DNA of 47,146 nt from Pseudonocardia sp. (GTDB taxonomy: Bacteria > Actinomycetota > Actinomycetes > Mycobacteriales > Pseudonocardiaceae), in contig NZ_JAODNI010000123.1 in assembly GCF_025465255.1 (NCBI RefSeq), positions 1-47,146 on the forward strand, in the 5' to 3' direction. The notes under the pieces were generated by a model. That model saw only the letters and a program-made list of their open reading frames with translations, had not been told where the DNA came from and searched no databases. This document shows positions 39,731 to 47,146 of the stretch, piece by piece. Position 1 is the stretch's first letter, and each line of letters opens with the position of its first letter. Position numbers and translations under genes: made by a program.

Positions 39731-41740
39731 ATGTCGGATCGAGTCTTCCGTGACCGCCAGGACGCCGGACGTACCCTGGCCCGCCTGCTCGACCACTACC
39801 GGGGCCGGCCGGACGTGGTGGTCCTGGGGCTGCCCCGGGGCGGGGTACCGGTGGCCTACGAGGTGGCGCGGGCCCTGGAGGCGCCGCTGGACGTCTTCGT
39901 GGTGCGCAAGCTGGGCGTGCCCGGCCGCGAGGAGCTGGCGATGGGCGCGATCGCCAGTGGCGGCGTGGTCGTGGTCAACGACGACGTGGTGCGCGGGCTG
40001 GGCATCACCCCTGACGTGATCCAGCGGGTGGCCGAGGAGGAGGGGCGCGAGCTCCTGCGCCGGGAGCAGGCCTACCGGGAGGGGCGGCCGATGCCGGACC
40101 TCACCGGCAAGACGGTCATCCTCGTCGACGACGGCCTCGCGACGGGCGCGAGCATGCATGCGGCGATCACCGCGCTGCGCGACTACCAGCCTGCGCGGAT
40201 CGTCGTGGCGGTGCCGGCGGCGCCGAAGTCGACCTGCCAGGAGCTCGAGGCGGTCGTCGACGAGGTCGTCTGCGCGACCACCCCGTCGCCCTTCCTCGCG
40301 GTCGGGGCGTCGTACTGGGACTTCGGCCAGACCACCGACGAGGAGGTCCGTGACCTGCTGCGCGCCGCGGCGACCTCGGTTCCCGCACGCACGGACGACC
40401 GGACCCTCAGCGACACCGACGTCATCCGCTCGGCCGCGATCCCGACGGAGTCCGGCGTGCCGTCCGACGAGGCGCTGTTCGACCTCGTCGGCGACGCGGA
40501 GTTCGTGCTGATCGGCGAGGCGTCGCACGGCACCGCCGACTTCTACGCCGCGCGCGCCGCCATGACGCGCCGGCTCATCGAGGAGAAGGGGTTCTGCGCC
40601 GTCGCGGCGGAGGCCGACTGGCCGGACGCCTACCGGGTGAACCGCTACGTCCGTGGCCGCGGTGACGACGCCGACGCCGAGGAGGCGCTGCGCGGCTTCC
40701 AGCGCTTCCCCACCTGGATGTGGCGCAACGCCGCCGTCCTCGAGTTCGTCGGCTGGCTGCGGGAGCGCAACGACCGCGTCGGCGACGAACGGCGCAAGGC
40801 CGGCTTCTACGGGCTCGACCTCTACAGCCTCCACAGCTCCATCGACGAGGTCATCACCTACCTCGACCGCGTCGATCCGGCGGCCGGCCGGCGGGCCCGC
40901 GAGCGCTACTCCTGCTTCGACCACTACGGCACGGACGACGGCCAGACCTACGGCCTCGCCGCCGCGATGGGCGCCGGCGAGACGTGCGAGCAGGAGGTCG
41001 TCGAGCAGCTGACCGAACTGCAGCGGATGGCCCCGGAGTACGCCCGGCGCGACGGGTTGCTGGCCGAGGACGAGGTCTTCTACGCCGAACAGAACGCCCT
41101 GGTCGTCCGCAACTCCGCGGAGTACTACCGGTCGATGTTCAACGGCCGCGCCCTGTCGTGGAACCTGCGGGACCGGCACATGGTCGACACCCTCGACGCG
41201 GTGCAGGCCCATCTGAGCGGGCAGCTCGGTGAGCCGGCCAAGATCGTCGTGTGGGAGCACAACTCCCACCTCGGCGACGCCCGCGCGACCGAGATGGGGG
41301 CCCGGGGCGAGCTGAACGTGGGGCAGCTCGTGCGCGAACGCCACCCCGACCGCTGCCGCAACCTCGGCTTCACCACCTACACCGGGACCGTCACCGCCGC
41401 CGACGACTGGGGCGGGGAGGCGCAGCGCAAGTGGGTCCGGCCGGCCTTGCCCGGCAGCGTCGAAGAGTTGTTCCACCAGGTCGGCCAGAAGGAGTTCATG
41501 CTCCCCTTCGTCCGGGGCGGGCGGGTGGCCGAGCGGCTTCGCGCGGCCCACCTGGAACGCGCGATCGGCGTCATCTACCGGCCGGACACCGAGCGGCAGA
41601 GCCACTACTTCCAGGCCCGGGTGGCGGACCAGTTCGACGCCGTGATCCACATCGACGACACCCGCGCCCTCGAACCCCTCGAGCGGACGGGCCTCTGGGA
41701 GACGGGCGAGGTCCCGGAGACCTACCCGTTCGCGGTCTGA
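39731..41740 (+). CDS. phosphoribosyltransferase-erythromycin esterase fusion protein
   Basis: The 669-residue two-domain protein has, in residues 1-215, a type I phosphoribosyltransferase with the PRPP loop [13 protein letters not shown] at 129-141 and a [15 protein letters not shown] strand. From about 225 to the end it is an erythromycin-esterase family domain with [32 protein letters not shown] and [18 protein letters not shown], which supply the family's catalytic His and Glu residues. The linker is short. No signal peptide. GGAGG precedes ATG 39731. The function of such fusions is unclear; the context suggests stress or detoxification more than drug resistance. Confidence 0.88.
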   Translation: MSDRVFRDRQDAGRTLARLLDHYRGRPDVVVLGLPRGGVPVAYEVARALEAPLDVFVVRKLGVPGREELAMGAIASGGVVVVNDDVVRGLGITPDVIQRVAEEEGRELLRREQAYREGRPMPDLTGKTVILVDDGLATGASMHAAITALRDYQPARIVVAVPAAPKSTCQELEAVVDEVVCATTPSPFLAVGASYWDFGQTTDEEVRDLLRAAATSVPARTDDRTLSDTDVIRSAAIPTESGVPSDEALFDLVGDAEFVLIGEASHGTADFYAARAAMTRRLIEEKGFCAVAAEADWPDAYRVNRYVRGRGDDADAEEALRGFQRFPTWMWRNAAVLEFVGWLRERNDRVGDERRKAGFYGLDLYSLHSSIDEVITYLDRVDPAAGRRARERYSCFDHYGTDDGQTYGLAAAMGAGETCEQEVVEQLTELQRMAPEYARRDGLLAEDEVFYAEQNALVVRNSAEYYRSMFNGRALSWNLRDRHMVDTLDAVQAHLSGQLGEPAKIVVWEHNSHLGDARATEMGARGELNVGQLVRERHPDRCRNLGFTTYTGTVTAADDWGGEAQRKWVRPALPGSVEELFHQVGQKEFMLPFVRGGRVAERLRAAHLERAIGVIYRPDTERQSHYFQARVADQFDAVIHIDDTRALEPLERTGLWETGEVPETYPFAV

Positions 41741-41762
41741 CCGATCCGGCGACGGCGACAGC

Positions 41763-42452
41763 GTGAACGCCCCGGGCGCCCTCCACCGGAGCCTGCAGAT
41801 CCCCGCCGCCGGCGTGGTGTTGGAGGCCGACCTCGGCGTGCCGCGGGAGTCCCCGCGCGGCACGGTGCTGTTCGCCCACGGCAGCGGCAGCGGGCGGCAC
41901 AGCTCACGGAACCGGTACGTCGCCGACGAGCTCAACCGCGCCGGCCTGATCACCGTGCTGGCCGACCTGCTCACGCGGGACGAGGAGCGGGTCGACCTGC
42001 GAACTGCGGCGTTGCGGTTCGACATCGACCTGCTCGGCGGGCGGGTCACGGCGCTGACCGACTGGGCGGCCCACAGCGACCCCACCGCGGGTCTGGGGGT
42101 CGGCCTGTTCGGGGCGAGCACCGGCGCCGCGGCCGCGCTGATCGCCGCCGCGAACCGGCCGGCCGTCGTGCAGGCCGTGGTCTCCCGCGGCGGCCGACCC
42201 GACCTCGCGGGCGCACACCTCCCCGAGGTGCATCAGCCCACGTTGTTGATCGTCGGAGAACGCGACCCCGTCGTCGTCGAGCTCAACCGGAAGGCCATGC
42301 AGCAGCTGGGCGGGGAGACCCGGCTGACGATCGTTCCGGACGCGACGCACCTGTTCGAGGAGCGCGGGGCGCTGGAGCAGGTGGCCGCCCTGGCGCGGGA
42401 CTGGTTCCTCGGCCACCTCCGGACGGTCCCACAGGAGACGGAGGAACCATGA
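41763..42452 (+). CDS. dienelactone-hydrolase-like alpha/beta hydrolase
   Basis: The 229-residue protein has FAHGSGSGRHSSRNRYVA as the oxyanion loop, the elbow GLFGASTGAAAAL (Ser), an acidic VGERDPVV and catalytic His in VPDATHLFEERGALE. It is GTG-started 22 bases after the fusion gene and overlaps the next gene (ATGA). This set (phosphoribosyltransferase, Ere domain, this hydrolase) looks like one operon; the substrate is unknown. Confidence 0.8.
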   Translation: MNAPGALHRSLQIPAAGVVLEADLGVPRESPRGTVLFAHGSGSGRHSSRNRYVADELNRAGLITVLADLLTRDEERVDLRTAALRFDIDLLGGRVTALTDWAAHSDPTAGLGVGLFGASTGAAAALIAAANRPAVVQAVVSRGGRPDLAGAHLPEVHQPTLLIVGERDPVVVELNRKAMQQLGGETRLTIVPDATHLFEERGALEQVAALARDWFLGHLRTVPQETEEP

Positions 42453-42808
42453 CGGTGAAACGGAACGAGAGGGCGTTCGACCACGCGCGCGAACTGATCA
42501 TGGCGGGCGAGTACGTCGGCGACGACCGGGACGCGTGGAGCGAGCACCGGCCGTCGGCGCAGCAGGAGAACGACTTCATCGACCGGCACGGCATCGGCGA
42601 GTACGCCAAGTGGCACCTCGGGATCGACGACGACGAGGATCCGGAGCGGAAGGGCCGCTACAAGTTCCCGTACGGCGACTTCGAGAAGGTCCACCGCTGC
42701 GGCCTGCTGGCCGCCGAGTCCCGCGCGGGGCAGCGCAAGTACTACGACATCGAGCTCGCGGTGGCCCACCTGCACGGAATGGTGGAGGCGCTGCAGCGGA
42801 GAGGGTAG
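42449..42808 (+). CDS. small conserved-looking hypothetical protein
   Basis: The 119-residue hydrophilic protein includes ENDFIDRHGIGEYAKWHLGID and GRYKFPYGDFEKVHRCGLLA, a compact aromatic pattern that looks conserved. No membrane segment. ATG 42449 overlaps the hydrolase stop, so it ends the stress-type operon. Function not recognised. Confidence 0.75.
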   Translation: MTVKRNERAFDHARELIMAGEYVGDDRDAWSEHRPSAQQENDFIDRHGIGEYAKWHLGIDDDEDPERKGRYKFPYGDFEKVHRCGLLAAESRAGQRKYYDIELAVAHLHGMVEALQRRG

Positions 42809-42878
42809 GCGGGCCCGCTGCCGTTCGAGGACAGGCGACACGAACTCGTCGACACCCGGTCGGGCACCCGAACCCGAC

Positions 42879-42907
42879 TTGACCGATGATCCGCCTGCCG
42901 CTACGAT
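42879..42907 (+). promoter_or_regulatory. promoter of the aldehyde dehydrogenase gene
   Basis: TTGACC (42879-42884), 17-base spacer, TACGAT (42902-42907). This is a near-ideal housekeeping promoter about 160 bases before the ATG, so the transcript has a long leader. Confidence 0.7.
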
Positions 42908-42908
42908 C

Positions 42909-42924
42909 CTAGAATCGTTTCTAG
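42909..42924. promoter_or_regulatory. operator overlapping the aldehyde dehydrogenase transcription start
   Basis: CTAGAA-TCGT-TTCTAG is a perfect 6-bp-arm dyad starting two bases after the -10 hexamer, an ideal place for a repressor. A nearly identical sequence recurs at 46007-46020 before the cupin operon. Confidence 0.65.
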
Positions 42925-43068
42925 TTCGCAGTGCGGCGATTGCGCCGAAGCATGTCCCCGCCACGGGCTGTTGCGAATCACTGCACGTCACCCCGCCCCT
43001 CTCGCTGAACCACTGCTTGCTTGTGTGGGCGGTGACAGTCGACGTGGAAGCGCCTGATCGAGGAGAAA

Positions 43069-44499
43069 ATGATGCGCGACGCAGATCGTTTCTACATCAA
43101 CGGCGAGTGGGTGGAGCCCACGACGTCGGGGACCATGGATGTCCTCGACCCGTCGACCGAGAAGCCGATCGCGACGGTCGCGCTCGGCGGCGCGGAGGAC
43201 GTCGACCGTGCGGTGAAGGCGGCGCGCGCCGCCTTCGAGACCTTCTCCACCACCTCGGTGGCGGAGCGGATCGCGTTGCTCGAGCGGATCATCGAGGTCT
43301 ACCAGACCCGCGGTGAGGACCTCGCCCGCACGCTCATGGCCGAGCTCGGCGCCCCGGCCGCGCTCGCGAACAGCGCGCAGGTCGGCGCGGGCCTGGGGCA
43401 GTTCGCCTCGGCCCTGGACGCGCTGAAGAACTTCCAGTTCGACGAGGACCGCGGCACCACGCGGATCCGGTACGAGGCGATCGGCGTCTGCGGCCTGATC
43501 ACCCCGTGGAACTGGCCTCCGCTCCTCATCGCGGCCAAGATCGCGCCCGCGCTGGCCGCCGGCTGCACCGTCGTGCTCAAGCCCTCGGAGCTGGCGCCGC
43601 TCAATGCCGTGATCATCGCGGAGGTGCTGCACGAGGCCGGTGTCCCGGCGGGCGTCTTCAACCTGGTGCACGGCGACGGCGCAGGCGTCGGCACGGCGCT
43701 GACCTCGCACCCCGACGTCGACATGGTGTCGTTCACCGGGTCGACCCGGGCCGGCGTCGAGGTCGCCAGGAGTGCGGCCCCGACCGTCAAGCGGGTCGCG
43801 CAGGAGCTCGGCGGCAAGTCCGCCAACGTCCTGCTCGACGACGTGGACCTGGCCACCGCCATCCCGCGGGACATGGGAGACGTCTGCGCCAACTCCGGTC
43901 AGTCCTGCAACGCCGGCTCCCGCTGGCTCGTGCCGCAGTCCCGGCTCTCCGAGGCCGAGGAGATCGCGAAGAAGGCGGCCGAGGCGATCGTGGTGGGCCA
44001 CCCCGAGGACGAGGGCGTGGCGATCGGCCCGCTGATCTCGCAGGCCGCCTACGACAAGGTGCAGCGTCTGATCCAGAGCGCACTCGACCAGGGCGCCACG
44101 CTCGTCGCCGGCGGCCTCGGCCGGCCGGAGGGCCTCGACAGCGGGTACTTCGTCCGCCCGACCATCCTCACCGGCGTCACGAACGAGATGGAGATCTGGA
44201 AGGAGGAGATCTTCGGGCCGGTCATCACGCTGACCGCCTACTCCGACGACGACGAGGCCGTCCGCCTTGCGAACGACACCGTCTACGGCCTGTCCGGCTT
44301 CGTCTCCTCGGCCGACGTCGAGCGGGCCCGTTCGGTCGCGCGGCGCCTGCGGACCGGGATGGTGCACGTCAACGGCAACGGGCTGGACTTCGCCGGCGCC
44401 TTCGGCGGTTACAAGCAGTCCGGCAACGGGCGCGAGTACGCGGACTTCGGGCTGAAGGAGTTCCTGGAGATCAAGACCATCTTCGGCTTCGGCAGCTGA
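43069..44499 (+). CDS. aldehyde dehydrogenase
   Basis: The 476-residue NAD(P)-dependent aldehyde dehydrogenase has PWNWP with the oxyanion Asn148, the coenzyme-binding SFTGSTRAGVEV, general base Glu246 in VAQELGGKSANV, catalytic Cys280 in NSGQSCNAGS and EEIFGPVITLTAYSDDDEA. The long leader carries a strong promoter and operator. AGGAG precedes ATG 43069. The substrate is not evident; the next genes suggest an organic-acid or alcohol catabolic route. Confidence 0.9.
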   Translation: MMRDADRFYINGEWVEPTTSGTMDVLDPSTEKPIATVALGGAEDVDRAVKAARAAFETFSTTSVAERIALLERIIEVYQTRGEDLARTLMAELGAPAALANSAQVGAGLGQFASALDALKNFQFDEDRGTTRIRYEAIGVCGLITPWNWPPLLIAAKIAPALAAGCTVVLKPSELAPLNAVIIAEVLHEAGVPAGVFNLVHGDGAGVGTALTSHPDVDMVSFTGSTRAGVEVARSAAPTVKRVAQELGGKSANVLLDDVDLATAIPRDMGDVCANSGQSCNAGSRWLVPQSRLSEAEEIAKKAAEAIVVGHPEDEGVAIGPLISQAAYDKVQRLIQSALDQGATLVAGGLGRPEGLDSGYFVRPTILTGVTNEMEIWKEEIFGPVITLTAYSDDDEAVRLANDTVYGLSGFVSSADVERARSVARRLRTGMVHVNGNGLDFAGAFGGYKQSGNGREYADFGLKEFLEIKTIFGFGS

Positions 44500-44602
44500 T
44501 CCCGACCGGGGGTGGCGTGGCCGGGCGACCGCGTCACGCCGCCCCCGGATCGGCCGGCCCACGAGTGCGCTGCACCCGCGGGCCGTCCGACCTCCGCCCC
44601 GG

Positions 44603-45736
44603 CTACCGCTGCTCCCGCTCCGGTAGCCGGGGCGGTGCCGTCTCGTAGCGGGCGGGGGTCGCCGAGAGGGTGATCGGGTTCCGGGTGAGCCTGACCGGCG
44701 TCCCGTCGGCCCGGGGAACCTCGACGACCGGGTCCAGCCCGAGCTGCGTCGCCAGCGCGAAGGCCCCGGCGACGTCGTTGACCACCCCCGCCGGGACCCC
44801 GGCGGCGCTCAGGTCCGCGGCCCAGTCGGCCGCGGGACGCTTCGCCAGGAGCTCCTCGAGGACGGTGCGGAGCCGGTCCCGGTTGCGCACCCGCTCCGGG
44901 TTCGTGGCGTAGGCGGGCTCGTCCGCCAGTGTGGGCTGTCCGAGCACGGCGCAGAGGGCCGCGAACTGGCGGTCGTTGCCGACGGCAAGCGCGAGCTCGC
45001 GGTCCGCGCAGGGCAGGAGCTCGTAGGGCGCGATGCTCGGATGCCTGTTCCCGAGGCGGGCCGGGACGACGCCCCCCGCGGTGAAGGCGGCGCCCTGGTT
45101 GGCGAGGGCGGCGAGCAGGCTGGAGAGCAGGTCGACCTCGATCCGTTGGCCGGTGCCGCTGGTCTCGCGGTGGCGCAGGGCGGCGAGGATTCCGACGCTC
45201 GCGAAGAGGCCGGCGAGGACGTCGACGAGGGCCACGCCGACCTTCTGCGGTTCACCCGCCGGATCGCCGGTGATGCTCATCAGTCCGCCGACCGCCTGGA
45301 TGAGGAGGTCGTACCCGGGCAGCGCGGCCCCGCCGCCCGAGCCGAACCCGGTGATCGAGCAGTACACGAGCCCGGGGTTGGCCGCACACAGGTCGGCCGG
45401 CCCGAGGCCGAGCCGGTCCATCACGCCGGGGCGGAAGTTCTCCACCACCACGTCCGCCGACAGCGCCTCGGCCCGGGCGATCGCCAGGTCGCCGGGATCG
45501 GAGAGGTCGAGCGCGATGCTGGTCTTGTTGCGGTTGACCGACTGGAAGTAGGTCGCCTCGCCGGCGTCGTCGTAGGGCGGCCCCCAGACCCTGGTGTCGT
45601 CGCCCGTCCCGGGCCGCTCGACCTTGGTCACCGTGGCGCCCAGGTCGGCGAGCAGCATGGTGGCGAAGGGCCCGGCCAGCACGCGTGAGAAGTCGAGGAC
45701 CTTGAGCGGCCCGAGGGCCGTGGCGGGGCTCTGCAT
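44603..45736 (-). CDS. CaiB/BaiF (class III) CoA transferase
   Basis: The 377-residue second CoA transferase has VLDFSRVLAGPFATMLLADLG, TKVERPGTGDDTRVWGPPY, SVNRNKTSIALDL and catalytic Asp143 in LPGYDLLIQ. It is closest in pattern to succinyl-CoA-dependent acid CoA transferases. AAGGAG precedes ATG 45736. It converges with the aldehyde dehydrogenase and diverges from the cupin operon. Confidence 0.85.
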   Translation of the reverse strand: MQSPATALGPLKVLDFSRVLAGPFATMLLADLGATVTKVERPGTGDDTRVWGPPYDDAGEATYFQSVNRNKTSIALDLSDPGDLAIARAEALSADVVVENFRPGVMDRLGLGPADLCAANPGLVYCSITGFGSGGGAALPGYDLLIQAVGGLMSITGDPAGEPQKVGVALVDVLAGLFASVGILAALRHRETSGTGQRIEVDLLSSLLAALANQGAAFTAGGVVPARLGNRHPSIAPYELLPCADRELALAVGNDRQFAALCAVLGQPTLADEPAYATNPERVRNRDRLRTVLEELLAKRPAADWAADLSAAGVPAGVVNDVAGAFALATQLGLDPVVEVPRADGTPVRLTRNPITLSATPARYETAPPRLPEREQR

Positions 45737-45772
45737 GCCCGTGCTCCTTCTTTGACATAAACCTTTCGAGTG

Positions 45773-45802
45773 AGGCTAGGAGCTTCGTTCCGCAGGCGTC
45801 AA
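45773..45802 (-). promoter_or_regulatory. promoter of the CoA transferase gene
   Basis: On the minus strand TTGACG (45797-45802), 18-base spacer, TAGCCT (45773-45778), about 35 bases before the start codon. Confidence 0.55.
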
Positions 45803-46006
45803 GCCAGGTCAGATGGCCACAAGGTCGATCATGTAAGGGCTTGGAAGAAGTTCGGCCATATACGTTTACATCGCCGCCGCGACCTGGCAGGGTTGCCCTC
45901 GTCACCCGCTACGGCAAAACCCCCGAGGTCCACCAGGCGTCGGCACCTCGACGTCGAGGGAAGCTCGCGATCGAAGGTCTTGACCGGTCGATCGGTCTCG
46001 GGAAAG

Positions 46007-46020
46007 CTAGAAACGAATCC
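46007..46020. promoter_or_regulatory. operator-like sequence before the cupin operon
   Basis: CTAGAAACGA followed by ATC matches the reverse strand of the 42909-42924 dyad (CTAGAAACGATTC) in all but one of 13 positions. TTGACC at 45980-45985 lies upstream but no good -10 at normal spacing follows. Confidence 0.5.
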
Positions 46021-46060
46021 ACCCCACCTCCTGCTGGCAGTTCCCGTTCACTAGGGCTGT

Positions 46061-46086
46061 CAGTGGAACCGTTTACACCACCACTG
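46061..46086. promoter_or_regulatory. inverted repeat before the cupin gene
   Basis: CAGTGG (46061-46066) and CCACTG (46081-46086) flank CGTTTACA (46070-46077). The same 8-mer CGTTTACA occurs at 45863-45870 in this divergent gap. A second regulator site is possible; it ends about 15 bases before the GTG start, next to the ribosome site. Confidence 0.4.
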
Positions 46087-46101
46087 GAAGGGGAGACGAC
46101 C

Positions 46102-46569
46102 GTGACCGAGTACGACCCGGCGGCGCGCAATGCGCGTCGCTTCCCTCGGGTGATCGTGCCCGACGAGATCGACAAGATGCCGACGCTGCAGTTCAACACC
46201 GGCATCAAGACCAACATCTTCCTGTCGCAGGAGCGGGACGACGCCCGCTACTTCCGGCACGGGTACTGCTACGGCGAGCCGGACCACCTGCCGTACCACT
46301 GGGACCAGGCGGACTTCGACGAGACGCACTACGTCCTCGAAGGCAGGATCCACCTCAAGGTGGAGGACGCCGCGGGGCGCACGATCGTCCTCGAGGCCGC
46401 CGAGGGCGAGCACATCTACCTGCCCGCCGGCTACAAGTACACGCTCGAGTGCACCGGGGTGCCCTTCAAGTTCTTCTGGACCTCCGGTCCGTCCCCGAAG
46501 GTCGGCGTCGCCGACGCACCGGACTACAGCCGCGAGCTCAAGGCGCTCCGCGTCACGGAAGGGAGCTGA
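46102..46569 (+). CDS. cupin-domain protein
   Basis: The 155-residue single-cupin protein has motif 1 in HWDQADFDETHYVLEGRIHL and motif 2 in GEHIYLPAGYKYTL. The metal-site residues are only partly the standard set (His/Glu/His seen, second motif His absent), so it may bind metal weakly or sense a ligand. GTG 46102 has GGGGAGA upstream. It is the first gene of an operon that leaves the window. Confidence 0.8.
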   Translation: MTEYDPAARNARRFPRVIVPDEIDKMPTLQFNTGIKTNIFLSQERDDARYFRHGYCYGEPDHLPYHWDQADFDETHYVLEGRIHLKVEDAAGRTIVLEAAEGEHIYLPAGYKYTLECTGVPFKFFWTSGPSPKVGVADAPDYSRELKALRVTEGS

Positions 46570-46571
46570 TC

Positions 46572-47087
46572 ATGGCCGTGACCGCGAGCACCTGGCAGCC
46601 GCTGCGGGGCGACAAGCGCTGGGCGTACCTGGCGCGGGCGAAGACCATCCGGGTGGCGACGGCCAACGAGGACGGGTCGATCTACCTGTCCCCGCTGTGG
46701 CTGGTCGTGCACGACAAGAAGGTCTACATCCCGATCGACGCCGCCTCCCGGCACGCCGCGAACTTCGTCGCCGGACGTCCCCTCTCGGCCCTGGTCGACC
46801 AGGGGGAGGAGTACGCCACCGTCAGCGGCGTCCGGATCACCGGGTCGATGCAGAAGGTGGCCGACGAGTCCCTCGTCGAGACCCTCGCCCAGCTGGTGTT
46901 CGACAAGTACTTCCATGTCGGGCACCCCTACGCCGAGAAGTACCTCGAGTTCGGCGAGGTCGCGGGCCGTAGCTACTACGAGCTCGTGCCGGACAAGATG
47001 ATCGGCTGGGACATGCGCGAGATCAACGTGATCGCCATGCCCGAGACCCGGACGCTGCCCGCGCACGTGGGGGACCGGATCCTGTGA
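46572..47087 (+). CDS. pyridoxamine 5'-phosphate oxidase-like flavin-binding protein
   Basis: The 171-residue split-barrel protein has TIRVATANEDGSIYLSPLWL at the N-terminal strand and HAANFVAGRPLSALVDQGE, the pattern of PNPOx-like and F420/FMN-binding reductases of actinobacteria. The C-terminal WDMREINVIAMPE is less usual. It starts 2 bases after the cupin stop, with GGGAGC as ribosome site. The cofactor and substrate are not determined. Confidence 0.8.
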   Translation: MAVTASTWQPLRGDKRWAYLARAKTIRVATANEDGSIYLSPLWLVVHDKKVYIPIDAASRHAANFVAGRPLSALVDQGEEYATVSGVRITGSMQKVADESLVETLAQLVFDKYFHVGHPYAEKYLEFGEVAGRSYYELVPDKMIGWDMREINVIAMPETRTLPAHVGDRIL

Positions 47088-47146
47088 GCACCTCGACGAA
47101 CGGGTCCGCCCCGCTGCGCGTCCTGGTCGCCGGTGAGTCCTGGATC
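47084..47146 (+). CDS. GATase1-like protein, N-terminal fragment (partial)
   Basis: GTG 47084 overlaps the upstream stop (GTGA). The 21 visible codons read to RVLVAGESWI at the window edge. This resembles the first strand of glutamine-amidotransferase-like proteins (GATase1_like/ThuA-type), where V-GESW is typical. Too short for certainty. Confidence 0.5.
   Translation, partial: MSTSTNGSAPLRVLVAGESWI

Noticed and set aside
39731..41740. Dedicated macrolide resistance gene
   Set aside because: The Ere-like domain is fused to a phosphoribosyltransferase and lies in a stress-type operon; resistance is not supported by context.

Overview
This 47 kb window is very GC-rich DNA with tightly packed genes, many GTG starts and ATGA/GTGA stop-start overlaps. 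Gene content (Rpf-like muralytic enzyme, LysR/TetR/MarR-controlled catabolic operons, MaoC-type dehydratases, CaiB-type CoA transferases, a CGNR regulator) points to a soil actinomycete. A member of the Pseudonocardiales is my best guess; the sequence alone does not fix the genus. No rRNA, tRNA, CRISPR array, transposase or integrase was seen.

Layout. (1) 1-9676: a nicotinate (pyridine-3-carboxylate) degradation cluster. On the minus strand run the MarR-type regulator nicR, 6-hydroxynicotinate monooxygenase nicC, an MFS transporter, a three-subunit FAD/FeS/molybdenum hydroxylase, maleamate amidase nicF and N-formylmaleamate deformylase nicD. The end of nicX and nicE converge on them from the plus strand. 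Together they would take nicotinate to fumarate. (2) 9784-11260: a two-gene unit encoding a soluble protein and a four-helix membrane protein. Its layout and short motifs resemble the phage lambda RexA/RexB exclusion system. A perfect LexA-type SOS box (11394-11407) lies upstream, making this the most interesting candidate system here. (3) 11547-19857: mixed genes, namely a DJ-1/PfpI protein, an SDR, a small Rpf-like protein with a multi-hairpin leader, a methyltransferase, two LysR regulators, an alpha/beta hydrolase and a split TPP-dependent decarboxylase. (4) 20043-28825: a probable C5-dicarboxylate (itaconate/mesaconate/citramalate) pathway with hydratase, CoA transferase, acyl-CoA dehydrogenase, CitE-like lyase and MHS-family transporter. 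A response regulator, histidine kinase and TAXI-type binding lipoprotein follow, probably a three-part sensor.

(5) 29323-34659: a divergent CoA-thioester locus. A PaaA-like diiron oxygenase and two small proteins face two MaoC-type half-dehydratases, an enoyl-CoA hydratase, a phenylacetate-CoA-ligase-like enzyme, a small protein and a TetR regulator. Back-to-back promoters share the gap. (6) 34882-42808: a Gly-His-Asp alpha/beta hydrolase diverging from a CGNR regulator. A stress-type island follows: hemerythrin, a large ferritin-like protein, a GreA/GreB-like factor, a phosphoribosyltransferase-erythromycin esterase fusion, a dienelactone-hydrolase-like protein and a small conserved protein. 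(7) 43069-47146: an aldehyde dehydrogenase, a second CaiB-type CoA transferase and a cupin / PNPOx-like / GATase1-like operon running off the window. A shared operator-like sequence links the first and last of these units.

All assignments come from reading translated sequence and remembered family motifs. No database search was run.
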